From Dulcicalothrix desertica PCC 7102 (GTDB lineage Bacteria > Cyanobacteriota > Cyanobacteriia > Cyanobacteriales > Nostocaceae), in NCBI RefSeq assembly GCF_003991905.1, contig NZ_RSCL01000019.1, positions 3,054-44,626 on the forward strand: a stretch of DNA of 41,573 bases, in the 5' to 3' direction. Below, one piece after another: positions 16,622 to 24,909 of the stretch. The notes under the pieces are model-generated. The model had not been told where the DNA came from. It did not search any database and was given only the letters and a program-made list of their open reading frames with translations. The position numbers were made by a program, and so were the translations under genes. The number at the start of each line of letters is the position of its first letter. Positions within the stretch are counted from its first letter, which is position 1.

Positions 16622-16724
16622 TAACTCGAAGAAAGTCGTAGGCAAGTAAAATATAACTCAAATATCACCATAGCTATCTCAGATTTACAGGGTGTTAAAT
16701 GAAATCATTGAATTCGGGAACAGC
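16622..16724 (+). promoter_or_regulatory. Leader of the response-regulator gene with TAACTC boxes
   Basis: TAACTC, the complement of GAGTTA, occurs at 16622 and 16654, 32 bp apart (about three helical turns). The region from AAGTCGTAGG to GAATTC matches the leader of the secreted-protein gene at 3729-3831. Binding by the product of the next gene would be plausible autoregulation but is not shown. Confidence 0.45.
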
Positions 16725-17408
16725 ATGTTAACCCAAGTAAAACAAACAAAAACCATATCGACGCTTTTAGTTGATGACGATCGTCAATTTCGGGCTGGAA
16801 TCAGAACCCTCCTAAACTTCTCCCATATTCAGGATCGAGCCATTAATGTGATTGGGGAAGCAGATTCTCTGGCTCTAGCTTTATCTTTTATCAAGCAGTA
16901 TACTCCCGATTTAATTCTAATTGACATAGAATTAATTGAGGGAGATGGACTTTCCCTATTACAACAACTCCAAAACAGCAATGCATTAAGTAGAACTCTT
17001 GTTCTATCAAGTCATCAAGAAGACTACTGGATCTATCAGGCTATGCAGTTGGGGGCAAATGGCTATGTATTTAAGGGTCAGGTTTCACAGCAGTTGCTAG
17101 ATGCGATCTCCACTATTATGCAAGACCAAATTTGTTTACCACCTGAAGTTGCCACTTGCTTCTTTAGAAAATTCCAAAAAACCCAAGCTTTGTTACCTTC
17201 ACAAATAAATCAACCCTGCAACCTGTCCAAGAGAGAAAGCGATATTCTATATTGGCTTGTTCAAGGCGCCTCAAACGATGAAATAGGGAAGCAACTCTAT
17301 ATTTCAGTGGCTACTGTTAAGACTCATCTTACTAATATTTTTCTAAAGCTAAATGTAAAAAATCGAACACAAGCTATTGTGACAGCCATAAAGATGAATC
17401 TGGTTTAG
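16725..17408 (+). CDS. NarL/FixJ-family response regulator
   Basis: I start at the ATG at 16725; a GTG at 16692 would add 11 residues from the shared leader. The receiver domain begins STLLVDDDRQFRAGI with the acidic pocket, and has the likely phospho-acceptor Asp in LILIDIELIEGDG, a conserved Ser in LVLSSHQ and Lys in GYVFKGQ. The C-terminal LuxR-type HTH reads LSKRESDILYWLVQGASNDEIGKQL, then VATVKTHLTNIFLKLNVKNRTQAI. It should bind DNA when phosphorylated. No histidine kinase is nearby. It begins the plus-strand block that leads 22 bp later into the pseudokinase fusion and then CIS genes, making it the best candidate for locus-specific control. Confidence 0.93.
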   Translation: MLTQVKQTKTISTLLVDDDRQFRAGIRTLLNFSHIQDRAINVIGEADSLALALSFIKQYTPDLILIDIELIEGDGLSLLQQLQNSNALSRTLVLSSHQEDYWIYQAMQLGANGYVFKGQVSQQLLDAISTIMQDQICLPPEVATCFFRKFQKTQALLPSQINQPCNLSKRESDILYWLVQGASNDEIGKQLYISVATVKTHLTNIFLKLNVKNRTQAIVTAIKMNLV

Positions 17409-17430
17409 CCAAAACTACCGGGAAATTTCT

Positions 17431-19560
17431 ATGCCTACTATTGATTCTAATGCGCTAGCTAAATTCTACCCATGTACCGAAAACGCGCCTCTTGGCTGTC
17501 GAAAGCCAACAGAAACTATTGAGAAAATACCAGGTGCTAAGTTTTGTCTTGAATGTGGATTCCCTACTACATTGCCAGTTCAAACTGAACTCCGGGGCAG
17601 CTTAGGTATCTATCGCATTTCTGAACTACTTAGGTCTCAGGGAATAGGACGGCTTTATCGAGGAACTCAGACCAGCAACGGTCAACCGATTGTGGTAAAA
17701 GAGTATTTACTGCCTAAGCAATATTTTAATGCTGTGGAAGCACAACAGCGGAGAATAGCCTTGGGTCAGGTAGCTAAAGGTAATTTGACCACCCCAAAAA
17801 GTCGCGAGTTTCGGTTGGTTAGCCCATTAGAAACCATTGCAGATCCAGAGAGCGATCGCGTTTATCTTATTTTTTCAGGCGAAATTGCGGCGCTTCCTAC
17901 CCTGAAGCAAGTTTTGAGAGAGACAGGAGCCTTTTCTGCATCACGAGTGAGACAAGTCCTAAATCAAACGTTGCAGTCGTTACATTTCCTACATAGTCAA
18001 CCAGCTAGCTCTGATAGTAAAGCAATAGCACTCACTGCCCACGGCAACTTAGGGCTTGATAGCTTGGTTATAAGTGATAGCGATTACGTTTATGTTTGTG
18101 ATTTAGCATACTGGGAACAGCTTTTTGTTCCTGCTCCCCCCCAAGCATTATTACCGGAACAAGACTTAATCGATCTTGGTTTGGTCGCGTTTGCTCTCTG
18201 GACGGGTCAACCTATAAACTCTGGTTCTAACGCATCGCTAAATCCGCGCGAAGCTCAACATTGGCCGCAAGACGATTTACCCCTGAAAGATTTTCTGCAT
18301 CGTTTACTAGGGTTAGGCGCCTCCTTTAATTCTGCAGCAGAAGCGCGTCAAGCTTTAATTAAACTGCCTCAACCTGATGCTGTTGGTTTTCATGAAAATC
18401 TTAGTAGCTCAGAATCTCTAGCGAAACCAAAGCGAAAGTATTGGCTTTTGAGTTTACTCGCTTTACCTTTATTAGGAGGGCTATTGTGGTTGCTATTGCC
18501 CCGATTTATCTCAAATACTAATGCAGAGACGAATAACGTTAAGCCTTTTTTACCATCATTTGCAGATGTTAATGGTGTTCAGGCAGGACAGTATCCTTAT
18601 ACCGGAGAATCGCTTGGAACTTGGACAACAGTTTTGGACAAAAAGCCAGTGAGTAATCGCAATATTAAATCATTGCTGACCCAACCCAAGCTAGATATAG
18701 CAGCCATCTTTAACTACCGAACTTATGCTCCTCAACGATCTCCCCTTGATGAAGTTCTCAAAGCAAACGCCAAAGCAAATTTTGCGATTGCCACATCAAC
18801 CCAACTACCTGAAGGGTTACTTCAAGAAACTATCGCCTACGATGGTCTTTTAGTCTATGTACCTGCCTACAAAACTCAAAATTTACCAAGCGTGTTACAA
18901 GGTAAGATCAGTTTTACACAATTGCAGCAAATTTTTACAGGGCAACTTACCAACTGGAAGCAGCTAGGTTCAAATTTTCCTGACCTGCCTATCAAACCCT
19001 ATCGACCGACAGAACCAGAAGCATTACGCTTGTTCCAAGAAAAAGTTTTAGGCAACGATCCAAATCTGATTGCCCAATTTAACAAGATTGAGCAACGTTC
19101 CACCTTTGATACCTTGCGCTCCATCGCAGTTGAAGAAAAGCAGACGCAAAAAGTTGAAGCTGGTTCAATTAGTTTCGGACTATTAACCCAAACCTGGGAT
19201 CAATGCAAAATTTACCCCCTAGCTATTGCCCAAGAAAATCTAGACCCAGTACAACCCCTACTAAAAGAAACCGCCAACAACACAATGCAACCTATTTCTC
19301 CATCAGATAATCTTTGTTTAGAAAAAAATTCCTTACGTATTAATGCATCAGCTTTTCACACAGCAACTTATCCACTTAGCGCACCATTGGTTATTGCGTA
19401 TCCTAAAGATAATAATTTACCTGGGCATACATCAGGTCCGCTCTTTGCTAATTTTCTTAAAACTCAAGATGGGCAGTATCTTCTTCAAGAAGCGGGTCTT
19501 GTGCCGCTCCAAACTCCACCTAAAAACTATACATTATCTTCATCTATTATGAATCGTTAG
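17431..19560 (+). CDS. Zinc ribbon / pseudokinase / membrane helix / PstS-like binding-protein fusion
   Basis: 709 residues. Cys15, Cys23, Cys39 and Cys42 form a zinc ribbon-like knuckle. Residues about 55-310 follow a Ser/Thr kinase fold: the lysine strand PIVVKEYLL (Lys90) and DLIDLGLVAFALWTG like helix F are present. However, the catalytic loop is HGNLGLDSLVI (204-214), with Asn for the catalytic Asp and no conserved Lys, and the DFG site is CDLA. It is probably a pseudokinase. A membrane helix spans about 337-357. Residues 395-700 resemble a PstS-type phosphate/anion-binding domain (YDGLLVYVPAY, FTQLQQIFTGQLTNWKQLG). The topology puts the kinase-like part inside and the binding domain across the membrane. 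It may sense a ligand and signal to the FHA protein next to it. Confidence 0.85.
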   Translation: MPTIDSNALAKFYPCTENAPLGCRKPTETIEKIPGAKFCLECGFPTTLPVQTELRGSLGIYRISELLRSQGIGRLYRGTQTSNGQPIVVKEYLLPKQYFNAVEAQQRRIALGQVAKGNLTTPKSREFRLVSPLETIADPESDRVYLIFSGEIAALPTLKQVLRETGAFSASRVRQVLNQTLQSLHFLHSQPASSDSKAIALTAHGNLGLDSLVISDSDYVYVCDLAYWEQLFVPAPPQALLPEQDLIDLGLVAFALWTGQPINSGSNASLNPREAQHWPQDDLPLKDFLHRLLGLGASFNSAAEARQALIKLPQPDAVGFHENLSSSESLAKPKRKYWLLSLLALPLLGGLLWLLLPRFISNTNAETNNVKPFLPSFADVNGVQAGQYPYTGESLGTWTTVLDKKPVSNRNIKSLLTQPKLDIAAIFNYRTYAPQRSPLDEVLKANAKANFAIATSTQLPEGLLQETIAYDGLLVYVPAYKTQNLPSVLQGKISFTQLQQIFTGQLTNWKQLGSNFPDLPIKPYRPTEPEALRLFQEKVLGNDPNLIAQFNKIEQRSTFDTLRSIAVEEKQTQKVEAGSISFGLLTQTWDQCKIYPLAIAQENLDPVQPLLKETANNTMQPISPSDNLCLEKNSLRINASAFHTATYPLSAPLVIAYPKDNNLPGHTSGPLFANFLKTQDGQYLLQEAGLVPLQTPPKNYTLSSSIMNR

Positions 19561-19574
19561 GGAGCGCAATTATT

Positions 19575-20120
19575 ATGGCAATCCAAACTCACCGTTGTCC
19601 AGAGCCAAGCTGCTCTTTCTTTAATCAGGTATTGCCGCAAAACGCCAAGATTTGTCCAATGTGCGGTACTTCTTTAGCACAAGCAGTACAACCCCCTGCA
19701 ACAGTTGCTACCTCTCCCCACTATGGTCAAACCTCGACTTCTTCGTCCCAGCTCTCATCAACAATTAATAATCAGAAACGTCCTCAGTTGAAGTTGCTTC
19801 ATTCTAGCGAACAAAACTTTATATTACTTAGGGAGTCTGGCATAATTGGTCGTCAAAATCTAGCTAATGGTACGCGCCCTGAAATCGATTTAACGGGACT
19901 ACCACATGCAGGAATTATCTCCCGCACTCATGCTTATCTCTACTGGGATTTTAATCAACAAACTTACATGATTGTTGATGATAGCCGAAATGGTAGCTAC
20001 CTCAATGATAAATTATTACCTCGTGGGGCGCCTCATTCATTGAGTCATGGAGATAAATTACAGCTAGGTCAAAATCGGTTGATTTGCTTGCAAGTTGAAT
20101 TAACCCATCTTTCAAATTAA
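19575..20120 (+). CDS. Zinc-ribbon FHA-domain protein
   Basis: 181 residues with a GGAG ribosome site, 14 bp after the pseudokinase gene. Cys8, Cys13, Cys27 and Cys30 (RCPEPSC, then CPMCG) make an N-terminal zinc ribbon like that of its neighbour. A Ser/Gln-rich linker follows. Residues about 80-175 form a forkhead-associated domain with the phosphothreonine-binding set: GIIGRQN, ISRTHAYLYW, DSRNGSYLND and GDKLQLGQ. FHA domains bind phosphothreonine peptides and in type VI secretion carry the activation signal from a kinase. The binding residues (Gly-Arg, Ser, His, Asn) look intact. Confidence 0.92.
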   Translation: MAIQTHRCPEPSCSFFNQVLPQNAKICPMCGTSLAQAVQPPATVATSPHYGQTSTSSSQLSSTINNQKRPQLKLLHSSEQNFILLRESGIIGRQNLANGTRPEIDLTGLPHAGIISRTHAYLYWDFNQQTYMIVDDSRNGSYLNDKLLPRGAPHSLSHGDKLQLGQNRLICLQVELTHLSN

Positions 20121-20179
20121 ATTGTTCAGTCAAATTAAATCGTTCGGTCAAACCTTATCAAATCACCATAAACAAAAAT

Positions 20180-20878
20180 ATGAGTACAGAACCATTATCA
20201 TCAGCACAAATCTCTGAAAATATGACAATTATGCAAGTTCCAAACCCTCCTTCAAAACCAGAAGCAGGAAATAACAAAACAGTTGCTCAATTTTCTTCAG
20301 AGGATAATTCTAAAAATCCTAATACTACAGAGGTTAATAAGGTTAAAAACCCAACAGGTCAAACTATTATTCAATACTCGGACTCAGCTATCCATAATCC
20401 AGCGGTTCAAACAATTTTTCAACCAATACCGTCACCGTCTACTGAGTCGAATCAAACAATTTTTCAACCCATGCCAAAATCTCCGCAGTTATCAACACAT
20501 ACTCAACGGGAGCATCCACCAAATATTTTTCAGGATATATTTAGGGCACCAGGCTCGTTTACCTTACGCTTTATACATACTACAGGAGAATTTTTTCATT
20601 CAATCTGGAGTAAAATTAACCGAAAAGAACTGCAATCTCATTTTCATCAAAACAGGCAGCCAGAGAAGGGAACGACTTTTTCAGAAGAACAGCTTACTAG
20701 CTCAGAACTGTATCAGAAAAAACTGCGAGAGTTAGATATTTGCCGACTTTCTTTTGCCAAAGAGTTGGCTAGAAATGGTAAATTTCGCAATGCGATTCTT
20801 ATTGCTGAACAAATTTCTGAAACTAGCTACTTTTTTAAGGATGCCCAAGTGCTGATTAAAAGTTGTAAGTCATTTTAA
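20180..20878 (+). CDS. Disordered protein with repeated T-[IV]-x-Q motifs
   Basis: 232 residues. The first 115 are Pro/Ser/Asn-rich and contain MTIMQ, KTVAQ, QTIIQ, QTIFQ and QTIFQ at irregular spacing, the last two as QTIFQP(I/M)P. The middle (PPNIFQDIFRAPGSFTLRFIHTTGEFFHSIW) has an amphipathic stretch that might touch a membrane. The end, about 175-232, is a charged helical hairpin (KKLRELDICRLSFAKELARNGKFRNAILIAEQI), like a single TPR-type unit. I do not recognise a family. The repeated threonine motif beside an FHA gene suggests phosphopeptide docking. There is no visible Shine-Dalgarno site before the ATG. Confidence 0.65.
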   Translation: MSTEPLSSAQISENMTIMQVPNPPSKPEAGNNKTVAQFSSEDNSKNPNTTEVNKVKNPTGQTIIQYSDSAIHNPAVQTIFQPIPSPSTESNQTIFQPMPKSPQLSTHTQREHPPNIFQDIFRAPGSFTLRFIHTTGEFFHSIWSKINRKELQSHFHQNRQPEKGTTFSEEQLTSSELYQKKLRELDICRLSFAKELARNGKFRNAILIAEQISETSYFFKDAQVLIKSCKSF

Positions 20879-20988
20879 GGAACTGCTTTTTGGCTAAAAT
20901 ACGACGTTCGTCTATTTTCATATTTCATCACCTAGCCTAATATGGACTTACCAACACAAATACGCCCATTAATGATTCGGTAATTTTC

Positions 20989-21183
20989 ATGTTCCAAAGC
21001 TCTAGTTATACAAACTCAACAGACAAAGATATTGAGCATAACCGTCTAGTACAGTTAGCGCAAAAATATCTCAACAATCCGATGCTAATGCATCAATTAT
21101 GCGATAGCGTTTACAAACGACTCCACGCAAATCTCAAAATTCAAAAAGAAAGAATCGGTAACTCTAATACAGGAAGAAAATAA
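20989..21183 (+). CDS. Small CIS-locus protein of unknown function
   Basis: 64 residues, 1 bp ahead of the tube-like gene at 21185, so very likely co-translated. The core HNRLVQLAQKYLNNPMLMHQLCDSVYKRLHANL is predicted helical; the ends are polar. Small helical proteins next to tail-tube genes are common in CIS and phage loci, acting as tube chaperones or adaptors, but I cannot assign this one to a named family. Confidence 0.6.
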   Translation: MFQSSSYTNSTDKDIEHNRLVQLAQKYLNNPMLMHQLCDSVYKRLHANLKIQKERIGNSNTGRK

Positions 21184-21184
21184 A

Positions 21185-21700
21185 ATGCCTGCACCAAAAT
21201 CCAATTCTAACTCTGAGAACTACGTCACAACCAACCGATTCTATATAGAAATCGAAAACAATACAGTTGCCTCATTCTCAGAATGTTCGGGTATCAGTAT
21301 CGACGTAGAAAAAGAGGTATATCAAGAGGGTGGTGTAAACGATCAGCAAAGAATTAGTTTAGGACACACTCGTTTTTCAGATATTACATTAAAGCGGGGG
21401 ACAACTGACGACAATACGTTTTCACAGTGGTTAAGCGAATTATTTGAGCAAAAAACGCAGCGACGCAACGTTAATATTGTTACCTACAACCAAGCTGGGG
21501 AAATCATGAAGAGTTGGTGCCTAATTGGCGCCATTCCAGTAGGGTGGAAACTCCCTAGTTTAGAGGCAGATGGCAATACGGTTGCAGTTGAAGAATTAAC
21601 TTTAGCCTTTGAAGGTTTAAAAATTGGTAAGCAGTCTGCTGGTGGCGATGCAGTTTCTAGGGATGCGAAGGGATATTTTGGTAAGGGCGCCTGGGAATAA
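21185..21700 (+). CDS. Tube-initiator-like protein (gp19 family, Afp5-type)
   Basis: 171 residues. The N-terminal NRFYIEIENNTVASFSECSGISIDVEKEVYQEGG is the typical start of the phage tail protein family that links tube to baseplate hub. The family core DITLKRGTTDDNTFSQWLSEL and the end TVAVEELTLAFEGLKI are clear. Grouping with hub and spike genes, away from the two shaft-type tube genes, points to a baseplate-proximal tube ring. The last 20 residues (DAVSRDAKGYFGKGAWE) are an extension beyond the fold. Confidence 0.88.
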   Translation: MPAPKSNSNSENYVTTNRFYIEIENNTVASFSECSGISIDVEKEVYQEGGVNDQQRISLGHTRFSDITLKRGTTDDNTFSQWLSELFEQKTQRRNVNIVTYNQAGEIMKSWCLIGAIPVGWKLPSLEADGNTVAVEELTLAFEGLKIGKQSAGGDAVSRDAKGYFGKGAWE

Positions 21701-21733
21701 ACATAAGTTGGAAGTTTAGTTGGAAGTTTAATT

Positions 21734-22123
21734 ATGAGTGAGCTTAACTCTCCTATTGACTCCAAATCTTCAGACGGGCTTCCACCAGGTACTTTTGCAC
21801 CCGAAAACCCCATACTTGAGGAAGTCCTAACTCCAAAAGTCAACACTGTTCAACAAGCAGCAGAAGATTTAGAGTTTTTTACGCAGATGATTTGCGATCG
21901 CATCAGTCCACGTCTAAACCTTAAGATGGAACGTAAAGGCTTTCATCAAAGCAACCGAATTTTTTCGCATCAAACAATTGCACCCGATCAGATTTACTCA
22001 AAATCTGGACAGGCAGCAGATGTATTAGAACAGTTAACTCAGGAAATAGAGCAGCTTTTGCACCACCGTTTAATCTACGAGCGCGAGCGATGCGGACGGT
22101 CTGTAGGTTGTTTACCTTGGTAA
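21734..22123 (+). CDS. Unknown protein between tube-initiator and hub genes
   Basis: 129 residues. The first 45 are Pro/Ser-rich and likely flexible. The rest is helical: VQQAAEDLEFFTQMICDRISPRLNLKMERKG, then QAADVLEQLTQEIEQLLHHRLIYERERCG. The end RSVGCLPW is unusual. No known CIS family is recognised. Its fixed place between baseplate components suggests an assembly factor or small structural part. The ATG lies 34 bp after the tube gene. Confidence 0.6.
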   Translation: MSELNSPIDSKSSDGLPPGTFAPENPILEEVLTPKVNTVQQAAEDLEFFTQMICDRISPRLNLKMERKGFHQSNRIFSHQTIAPDQIYSKSGQAADVLEQLTQEIEQLLHHRLIYERERCGRSVGCLPW

Positions 22124-22157
22124 TTTTAATGCACTCATCCATGTTGAGGAAAACGCA

Positions 22158-22718
22158 ATGCAACTTGTAAAAGCAAAGCTGATGGTTCATAGTGACCCCA
22201 GCGGACAAGCCAAAGATATTGAGTTCATGTTTAATCCATTAGAACTTGATTTTACTCGGCAAGTAATTTGGCATAGTGATTTAGGAAATCGCGGAACTAC
22301 TTTATTGCCAAAGGTTAATTTCTCTGGGGTAGAACCTTATTCATTTACATTACAGAATTTGTTATTTGATACTTATGAAAAAAAGACATCTGTTCTTAAG
22401 GAATATATTAACAACATAAAAAAGGGTGTAACTGCTCGTAACAATACTCTTAGTCGTCCGCCAGTTTATATATTGACCTGGCAAGATAGCTATTTTCACT
22501 GTGTAATGACGAGTTTGAACTACCGACTCACTCTGTTTTTAGCTGATGGCACCCCGGTTAAAGCAATCGTTAATATTGCGCTCCAAGAAGTCGATCCTGA
22601 AGATATGTCGGGAGGCAAATCACCCTCACCAAAGCCTTCAGCAAAGCCCTCGCCAAAGTCATCAGCAAAGCCTTCACCAAAACCCTCACCGAAGCCCTCA
22701 CCAAAGCCGAAGCCATAA
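22158..22718 (+). CDS. Afp7-like tube/hub adaptor with Pro-Lys tail instead of LysM
   Basis: 186 residues with a GAGGAAAA ribosome site. Residues 1-145 match the CIS tube N-terminal family (Afp7, gp53-like): KAKLMVHSDPSGQAKDIEFMFNPLELDFTRQV, the VEPYSFTLQNLLFDTYEKKTSVLKEYI region and PPVYILTWQ. It joins the inner tube to the spike hub. Most homologues end in a LysM domain; here residues 155-186 are instead a run of KPSPKPS repeats ending PKPKP. The gene stops 62 bp before the spike gene, whose own start is also Lys-Pro-rich. Confidence 0.85.
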   Translation: MQLVKAKLMVHSDPSGQAKDIEFMFNPLELDFTRQVIWHSDLGNRGTTLLPKVNFSGVEPYSFTLQNLLFDTYEKKTSVLKEYINNIKKGVTARNNTLSRPPVYILTWQDSYFHCVMTSLNYRLTLFLADGTPVKAIVNIALQEVDPEDMSGGKSPSPKPSAKPSPKSSAKPSPKPSPKPSPKPKP

Positions 22719-22780
22719 AAGACTTCGCTAAATTTTAACACAACGTCTAAATCATCTAACAATACTGAGAATATTTGCCA

Positions 22781-24835
22781 ATGCCTACTAAACCAAATTC
22801 TCCTAAACCAAATTCTCCCAAACCTAATTTTCCTAAATCTAATACCTTTAAACCTAATTCTCCTAAACCTAATTCTGCCAAAAATGATGAAACCCTTTAT
22901 CTATCGAAGCCTGTAATTAAAATAGGTGGAGCGCCGGCGCCAAAGGAATTATTAAAGGACATTTTAGAAATTGTTGTGGATGAAAGCTTACATATGCCAA
23001 GTATGTTTGTCCTAAAAATCCATAATGTCTATGTCGCTGCAAGTGAGAACAGCGAGCCTTGGAAAAACGAAAATTACTTTAATATTGGTGATCAAATTAC
23101 GGTTGGATTTGAGGCTGGTACAACAGAAGATCCTGAATTTTTGTTGCCGGAAGTAGAGCATCGGTTAATTGAGGGCGAAATTACGGGAATTGAAGTCAAA
23201 TTTGTTGCTCCATCTACAGCCCATATTATTGTGCGCGGCTATGACAATTCCCATCGGCTGCATCGGGGTCGCCACAATCGATCTTTCTTAAACTGTACAG
23301 ATACCGATATTGTGCGACGTGTTGCTCAAGAAGCGAGAATTAGAATTGGTCAATTAGATGCAAGTGGTGTCTCCCATGATTATGTTTTTCAAGAAAATCA
23401 AACCAATATGGAGTTTCTGCGGGAGCGCGCTGCAAGAATAGGATTTGAACTCTTTATGCAGGGCAAGAAGCTTTACTTTCGCAAGCCTAAAAGTGAAGAA
23501 TCTCTTAAGTTGGAGTGGCTTAAGGATATTATGAGCTTTGATGTAAGGGTTACGAGTGCCGAACAAGTTAGTTCAGTCCGGGTTAATAGCTGGGATTATA
23601 TTAATAAAAAGTTAATCTCACAAACCGCTTCAAAGGAACAATTGGTTACAAAAACAGGAAATGGTGCCGGGAGCAGCATCAGCCAGTTTCCACGTCCTAA
23701 AATGCGACCACTTACTGAAGAAATGCAACGACTTCCTGAAATGATTGTGGTAGACCAACCTGTAAATACTCCAAAAGAAGCAAAACAGTTGGCTCAAGCC
23801 CTTTGTAATGAGCTAGGTGGAGAGTTTGTAACTGCTGATGCCAAAGCCGTGGGAAACCCTAAAATCCGACCAGGCAAAGTGGTTACACTTGAAAATATGG
23901 GAACTCGCTATAGTGGTGATTACTACGTAACAGGAACTTATCACCATTATGTTCATGGTAATTACACAACTGATTTTACAGTTCGTGGGCTGAGAGAAGG
24001 TAGCTTACTTTCTACATTGCCTCCCAAAACTCATCTCCAACCTGGTCAAACTCTACTAGTGGGTCAGGTAACTAATAATAACGATCCAAAAGGTTTGGGT
24101 CGCGTTAAAGTAAAATTTCCCACTTTAACAGAAGAACATGAAAGCAATTGGGCTAGAGTAGTGGGTTTAGGAGCAGCTAATGCAAGAGGATTTTATTGCT
24201 TACCAGAAATTAATGATGAAGTGCTTGTTGGTTTTGAACACGGGGATATTCATCGACCTTATATAATAGGGGGTGTCTGGAATGGCAAGGACAAAACGGT
24301 TGAAACAATTGCTAATACTGTTAAGAACCGCAAAGTCAGAGTACGCACCATTAAAACTCGTACAGGACATACGATTCAATTTGTCGAGGAAGATGATAAG
24401 AAATCGAAAGCAGGAATCTATATTAAAACTAAGGGCGGACATCGTATCGACATCAACGACAGCCAAAAATTTATAGAAATTAAAACTGCTGGTAGGCACA
24501 GCATTCGTATGGACGACAAACCCAGGTCAAAAAAGATCGAAATTAAAACTTCAGGTAGCAATCAAGTGATCTTAAATGATACAAAATCTATTGTTAGCGT
24601 TAGAACTAAAGTAGGACAACACCTGACCTTTCGCGATATTGGCATGAATGTTACCCTTCATACCACAGGAATGCTTAATGTAAATGCTGGTGGTCTTGTC
24701 AGTATCAAGGCAGGTGGACCAATTTCAGCATTTTCAACCGCTCCAATCGATTTAACTTCAACTTCCGCAATCATCATCAAAGCACCGACGGTTTCAATGC
24801 TAGGGTTGGTAACAGCTAACGGTATTCCACAGTAA
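22781..24835 (+). CDS. VgrG-like spike/hub protein (Afp8-type)
   Basis: I choose the ATG at 22781 over a TTG two codons upstream; the protein is about 684 residues. It opens with a 30-residue run of PKPNSPKPNS-type repeats not typical of the family. A gp27-like hub follows (about 45-400; MPSMFVLKIHNVYVAA, SHRLHRGRHNRSFLNCTDTDIV, YVFQENQTNMEFLRERAARIGF). The gp5-like OB fold spans about 425-500 (LLVGQVTNNNDPKGLGRVKVKFPTL, NDEVLVGFEHGDIHRPYIIG). Beta-helix repeats rich in IEIKT, SGSNQ and VTLHT make up the end. It forms the membrane-piercing tip. No PAAR gene is seen nearby, and the gene ends at a bidirectional terminator. Confidence 0.93.
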   Translation: MPTKPNSPKPNSPKPNFPKSNTFKPNSPKPNSAKNDETLYLSKPVIKIGGAPAPKELLKDILEIVVDESLHMPSMFVLKIHNVYVAASENSEPWKNENYFNIGDQITVGFEAGTTEDPEFLLPEVEHRLIEGEITGIEVKFVAPSTAHIIVRGYDNSHRLHRGRHNRSFLNCTDTDIVRRVAQEARIRIGQLDASGVSHDYVFQENQTNMEFLRERAARIGFELFMQGKKLYFRKPKSEESLKLEWLKDIMSFDVRVTSAEQVSSVRVNSWDYINKKLISQTASKEQLVTKTGNGAGSSISQFPRPKMRPLTEEMQRLPEMIVVDQPVNTPKEAKQLAQALCNELGGEFVTADAKAVGNPKIRPGKVVTLENMGTRYSGDYYVTGTYHHYVHGNYTTDFTVRGLREGSLLSTLPPKTHLQPGQTLLVGQVTNNNDPKGLGRVKVKFPTLTEEHESNWARVVGLGAANARGFYCLPEINDEVLVGFEHGDIHRPYIIGGVWNGKDKTVETIANTVKNRKVRVRTIKTRTGHTIQFVEEDDKKSKAGIYIKTKGGHRIDINDSQKFIEIKTAGRHSIRMDDKPRSKKIEIKTSGSNQVILNDTKSIVSVRTKVGQHLTFRDIGMNVTLHTTGMLNVNAGGLVSIKAGGPISAFSTAPIDLTSTSAIIIKAPTVSMLGLVTANGIPQ

Positions 24836-24863
24836 CCTACAATAAATTATTGCGTACAATGAC

Positions 24864-24890
24864 TAAAGCCCTACAGAAAGCAGGGCTTTA
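24864..24890. terminator. Bidirectional terminator between spike and DUF4159 genes
   Basis: TAAAGCCCT and AGGGCTTTA form a perfect 9-bp stem around a 9-base loop, between two convergent genes ending at 24835 and 24910. A-rich and T-rich flanks on both sides fit termination in either direction. Confidence 0.75.
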
Positions 24891-24909
24891 ATTATGCAAC
24901 GGCGCCTCC

